The position numbers and the translations under genes were made by a program. A model generated the notes under the pieces. The model saw only the letters and a program-made list of their open reading frames with translations, searched no databases and was not told where the DNA came from. This document shows positions 6,600-8,554 of a stretch of 8,554 nucleotides of DNA, in pieces; position 1 is the stretch's first letter, and each line of letters starts with the position of its first letter. Origin of the DNA: an uncultured beta proteobacterium (GTDB lineage Bacteria; Pseudomonadota; Gammaproteobacteria; Burkholderiales; Burkholderiaceae_C); assembly GCA_903834645.1 (NCBI GenBank), contig CAILKA010000107.1, positions 1 through 8,554 on the forward strand, read 5' to 3'.

Positions 6600-7766
6600 A
6601 TGAACCGACTACGCCGAGGAACCCTGGCGCTGGCCACGTCGGCCGCGCTTGCCGCGCTGCTGGCTGCCTGCGGGGGCGGAGGAGGGGGAGCGGATACCAC
6701 GCCGCGCGTGGCGATCACCTCCGTGAAGGTCATGGGCGACAGCCTGGCCGACGTCGGCACCTTCGGCGTGAAGTTCACGGTGCAGGGCAACGACATCTTC
6801 CCTGAGCGCATCGCCGCCACCTACGGCTTGGCCAAGGGCTGCAACTTCTTCGTCTTCACCGGCACCACGTTCACCGCCAACTCGCGCGCCGGGTGCACGA
6901 ACTACGCCATCGGCGGCGGGGTGATCAACCCGGCGAGCTCGAGCCTGACGGCGGCCGATCCACGCGGCATCGGGGTGCAGTTCGCCACCGCCACCGCGGC
7001 GGGCAACTTCGCCGCGGGCGACCTGCTGCTGGTCGACGGCGGGGGCAACGATGCGGCTTCGCTCGTGGGCGCTTACCTGAACGCCCCGCGTGACCGCGGT
7101 GCCTCCTACGCCGCTTTGCTGGGCACGGTGCTGACGCAGGCCCAGGTGGGCGCCGCAGCGGCAGGCGGACAGACCGGGCTCGCCACCGCGGGGGTCACCT
7201 ACATGACGGCGCTGGCCAACAACTTCGCCGACATGATCAAGACGCGCGCGCTCGACAAGGGTGCGCAGCGCGTCGCGGTCCTGAACATGCCCGGCGTCAC
7301 GAACACGCCTCGCTTCCAGTTCGTGCTCGACGGCATCGCGCAGGCCTCCGGCGGCGGCTCCGCCGGTGCGGCCGCCCGTGCCCAGTCCGAGGCCCTCTTC
7401 AAGGGCTGGGTCGAGGCCTTCAACGCCCAGCTTGCGCAGCGCTTCGCCGGCGAGAGCCGTGTGGTGGTCGTGGACTTCTACACCGCCTTCAACGATCAGG
7501 TGGCCAACCCCGCGCAGTGGGGGCTCACGAACGTGAAGGGCTTTGCCTGCCCGATCACGGGCCAGGACAGCAGCGGCCTGCCCACCGTCACCTGGCCCAC
7601 CTGCACCGACGCGGCGCTGGCTGCCAACGTGCCTGCGGGCGCCACGGGGGGTGCCAACTGGTACAAGACCTGGGCCTTCTCGGACAGCTTCCACCCCACG
7701 CCCTACGGCCACCAGCTGCTCGCGCAGCTGATCTCCCGTTCGCTGGCCACCGCCGGCTGGCTCTGA
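6600..7766 (+). CDS. SGNH/GDSL-family esterase/lipase-like lipoprotein, catalytic motifs intact
   Basis: This is a probable ester hydrolase of the SGNH fold, anchored by lipid in the envelope. Residues 1-24 form a lipoprotein signal (RLRR, Ala/Leu core, LAAC with Cys24), followed by six glycines as a flexible tether; with Gly at +2, outer-membrane sorting is expected. All catalytic blocks are visible: GDSLADVG with nucleophile Ser48, NYAIGGG (101-107, oxyanion glycine), GGND (148-151, Asn150), and SDSFHPTPYGH with Asp362 and His365. Cys81/Cys99 and Cys317/Cys335 may pair. At 388 residues it resembles the catalytic part of EstA-like autotransporter esterases but has no beta-barrel domain of its own. 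The natural ester is unknown. AGGAG precedes ATG 6600 by 5 bases. The OmpW-like gene follows after 31 bases, suggesting a shared transcript. It is a diverged paralogue of the preceding gene. Confidence 0.88.
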   Translation: MNRLRRGTLALATSAALAALLAACGGGGGGADTTPRVAITSVKVMGDSLADVGTFGVKFTVQGNDIFPERIAATYGLAKGCNFFVFTGTTFTANSRAGCTNYAIGGGVINPASSSLTAADPRGIGVQFATATAAGNFAAGDLLLVDGGGNDAASLVGAYLNAPRDRGASYAALLGTVLTQAQVGAAAAGGQTGLATAGVTYMTALANNFADMIKTRALDKGAQRVAVLNMPGVTNTPRFQFVLDGIAQASGGGSAGAAARAQSEALFKGWVEAFNAQLAQRFAGESRVVVVDFYTAFNDQVANPAQWGLTNVKGFACPITGQDSSGLPTVTWPTCTDAALAANVPAGATGGANWYKTWAFSDSFHPTPYGHQLLAQLISRSLATAGWL

Positions 7767-7797
7767 CCCACGCCGGCCTGGCACTGGAGAAACCGAC

Positions 7798-8472
7798 ATG
7801 GCACAACGACTCCTTCCTCTTGCGGCGCTGGCCGCCGGCTTGCTGGCCGCCTGCGCCGCGCATGGCCAGGCCGCAGGCTCGCTCACCGTGCGCCTGGGCG
7901 CCACCGATGTCACCCCCGACACCCGCAGCGGCAACCTCAGCACGCCCAGCTTCGCCGGCACGCGTGTGTCGGTGGGCTCGAACTTGCAGGCCGCCGGCGG
8001 CGTGACCTGGATGTGGACGAACAACATCGCCCTGGACCTGCCGTTGACGGCCGGCTACAAGCATGAGATCACCGGCGATGGCGCCATTGCCGGCGTCGGC
8101 AAGCTCGGCGAGGTCAAGTCGCAGCCGGCCACGCTGCTCGTGCAGTACCGCTTCGGCGCTCCTGACGCGGCCGTGCGTCCCTACGTAGGGGCTGGTCCCA
8201 CCTACGCCAGGCTCCACGGTGCGCGCAGCACCCTGGCGCTGACCGCCCTCACCGGCGGCACGCCCACGAGCCCGACCACCCTCAGCGCGGAGTCGAAATG
8301 GACGGTCACCGGCCAGGTCGGCCTGGCTTGGCGGCTGGGCGGGAAGTGGTCGCTCGACACGTCCGTCAAGTACACGCCGCTGAAGACGCGCGTGACGCTC
8401 TCCACCGGGCAGACGCTCGATGCCTCCCTGGACCCGACCACGGTTTCGGTGGGAGTGGGCTACCGCTTCTGA
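7798..8472 (+). CDS. OmpW-family outer-membrane beta-barrel protein
   Basis: OmpW-like proteins are small eight-stranded outer-membrane barrels thought to pass hydrophobic molecules. This 224-residue protein has an N-terminal signal and then alternating amphipathic strands. Typical family pieces are VRLGATDVTPD near the mature N-terminus, WMWTNNIALDLPLTAGYKHEI, the hallmark PYVGAGPTYARL (about 128-139), KWSLDTSVKYTPLKT and the terminal VGVGYRF. The final Phe is the usual signal for barrel assembly. Cleavage by signal peptidase I is plausible after AHG (21-23), but LAAC at 16-19 also fits a lipobox, which would be unusual for a barrel. GGAG lies 8 bases before ATG 7798, and the gap to the GDSL lipoprotein gene is 31 bases, so the two are probably cotranscribed. 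The stop lies 13 bases past the end of a convergent minus-strand gene. The family is fairly sure; the cargo is unknown. Confidence 0.88.
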   Translation: MAQRLLPLAALAAGLLAACAAHGQAAGSLTVRLGATDVTPDTRSGNLSTPSFAGTRVSVGSNLQAAGGVTWMWTNNIALDLPLTAGYKHEITGDGAIAGVGKLGEVKSQPATLLVQYRFGAPDAAVRPYVGAGPTYARLHGARSTLALTALTGGTPTSPTTLSAESKWTVTGQVGLAWRLGGKWSLDTSVKYTPLKTRVTLSTGQTLDASLDPTTVSVGVGYRF

Positions 8473-8554
8473 TCGCGCGGGCGCCCCTGTTGGCGCTCCA
8501 CGATGATCTTCGTGAGCAGGATCGTCGAGGCCAGCGCCACCGTGAGGGCGTTGG
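8460..8554 (-). CDS. C-terminus of a small membrane protein, possibly SemiSWEET/PQ-loop type (5' end outside window)
   Basis: On the minus strand an open frame enters at the right edge and runs 30 codons to a TAG at 8462-8460. It reads NALTVALASTILLTKIIVER and then a Gln/Arg/Lys-rich basic tail. The hydrophobic segment followed by a positively charged end looks like the last transmembrane helix of an inner-membrane protein with a cytoplasmic tail. The pattern Asn, then Thr-rich helix, then IL..K recalls the last helix of SemiSWEET-type PQ-loop sugar transporters; that identity is a guess from about 20 residues. It is convergent with the OmpW-like gene and overlaps its last 13 bases. No terminator with a T-run is seen between them. 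Confidence 0.45.
   Translation of the reverse strand, partial: NALTVALASTILLTKIIVERQQGRPRDQKR

Noticed and set aside
6669..6691. G-rich run as a possible G-quadruplex
   Set aside because: It encodes the six-glycine linker after the lipid-bearing Cys and has only two G-tracts of three or more.
6609..8027. Minus-strand open frame (472 codons), the longest in the window, opposite the GDSL and OmpW-like genes
   Set aside because: It covers two genes with clear catalytic motifs and signal peptides. Its translation is Gly/Arg/His/Val-rich without any domain I recognise.
8481..8496. Hairpin GCGCC/GGCGC as a bidirectional terminator after the OmpW-like gene
   Set aside because: The stem is only 5 bp, has no T-run on either strand, and lies within the coding frame of the minus-strand gene.

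Overview
The window looks like chromosomal DNA of a high-GC betaproteobacterium, probably order Burkholderiales. Evidence for this is the very GC-rich third codon positions, the protein styles, and the order fba-purC-purE-purK-sua5, which I know from that order. No mobile element, tRNA, rRNA or CRISPR array is visible. The lineage call is inference, since no search was run.

Left part (about 1-5469), all on the plus strand, is a tightly packed housekeeping block. It opens with the 3' half of a class II fructose-bisphosphate aldolase gene. This shares one base with purC (SAICAR synthetase). Next comes an unrecognised alanine-rich helical-repeat (TPR-like) protein gene, which overlaps the start of purE by 8 bases. 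Then come purE, purK and a two-domain Sua5-type threonylcarbamoyl-AMP synthase gene. PurK, PurE and PurC carry out three consecutive steps of purine synthesis (AIR to N5-CAIR to CAIR to SAICAR). Sua5 acts in tRNA t6A formation.

Right part (about 5522-8472) is a cell-envelope block on the same strand. It encodes two neighbouring lipoproteins of the SGNH/GDSL hydrolase fold and an OmpW-like outer-membrane beta-barrel. The first lipoprotein keeps the fold landmarks but has lost the catalytic Ser, Asn and His and the glycine block. The second has every catalytic block intact. A likely intrinsic terminator and a possible -10 box lie between them, so the intact esterase and the OmpW-like gene (31-base gap) probably form their own transcription unit.

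The last ~95 bases hold the 3' end of a minus-strand gene for a small membrane protein, convergent with the OmpW-like gene and overlapping its end by 13 bases.

The most interesting content is the apparent pseudo-esterase next to an active-looking paralogue and an outer-membrane barrel. Second is the TPR-like gene set inside the purine gene cluster.
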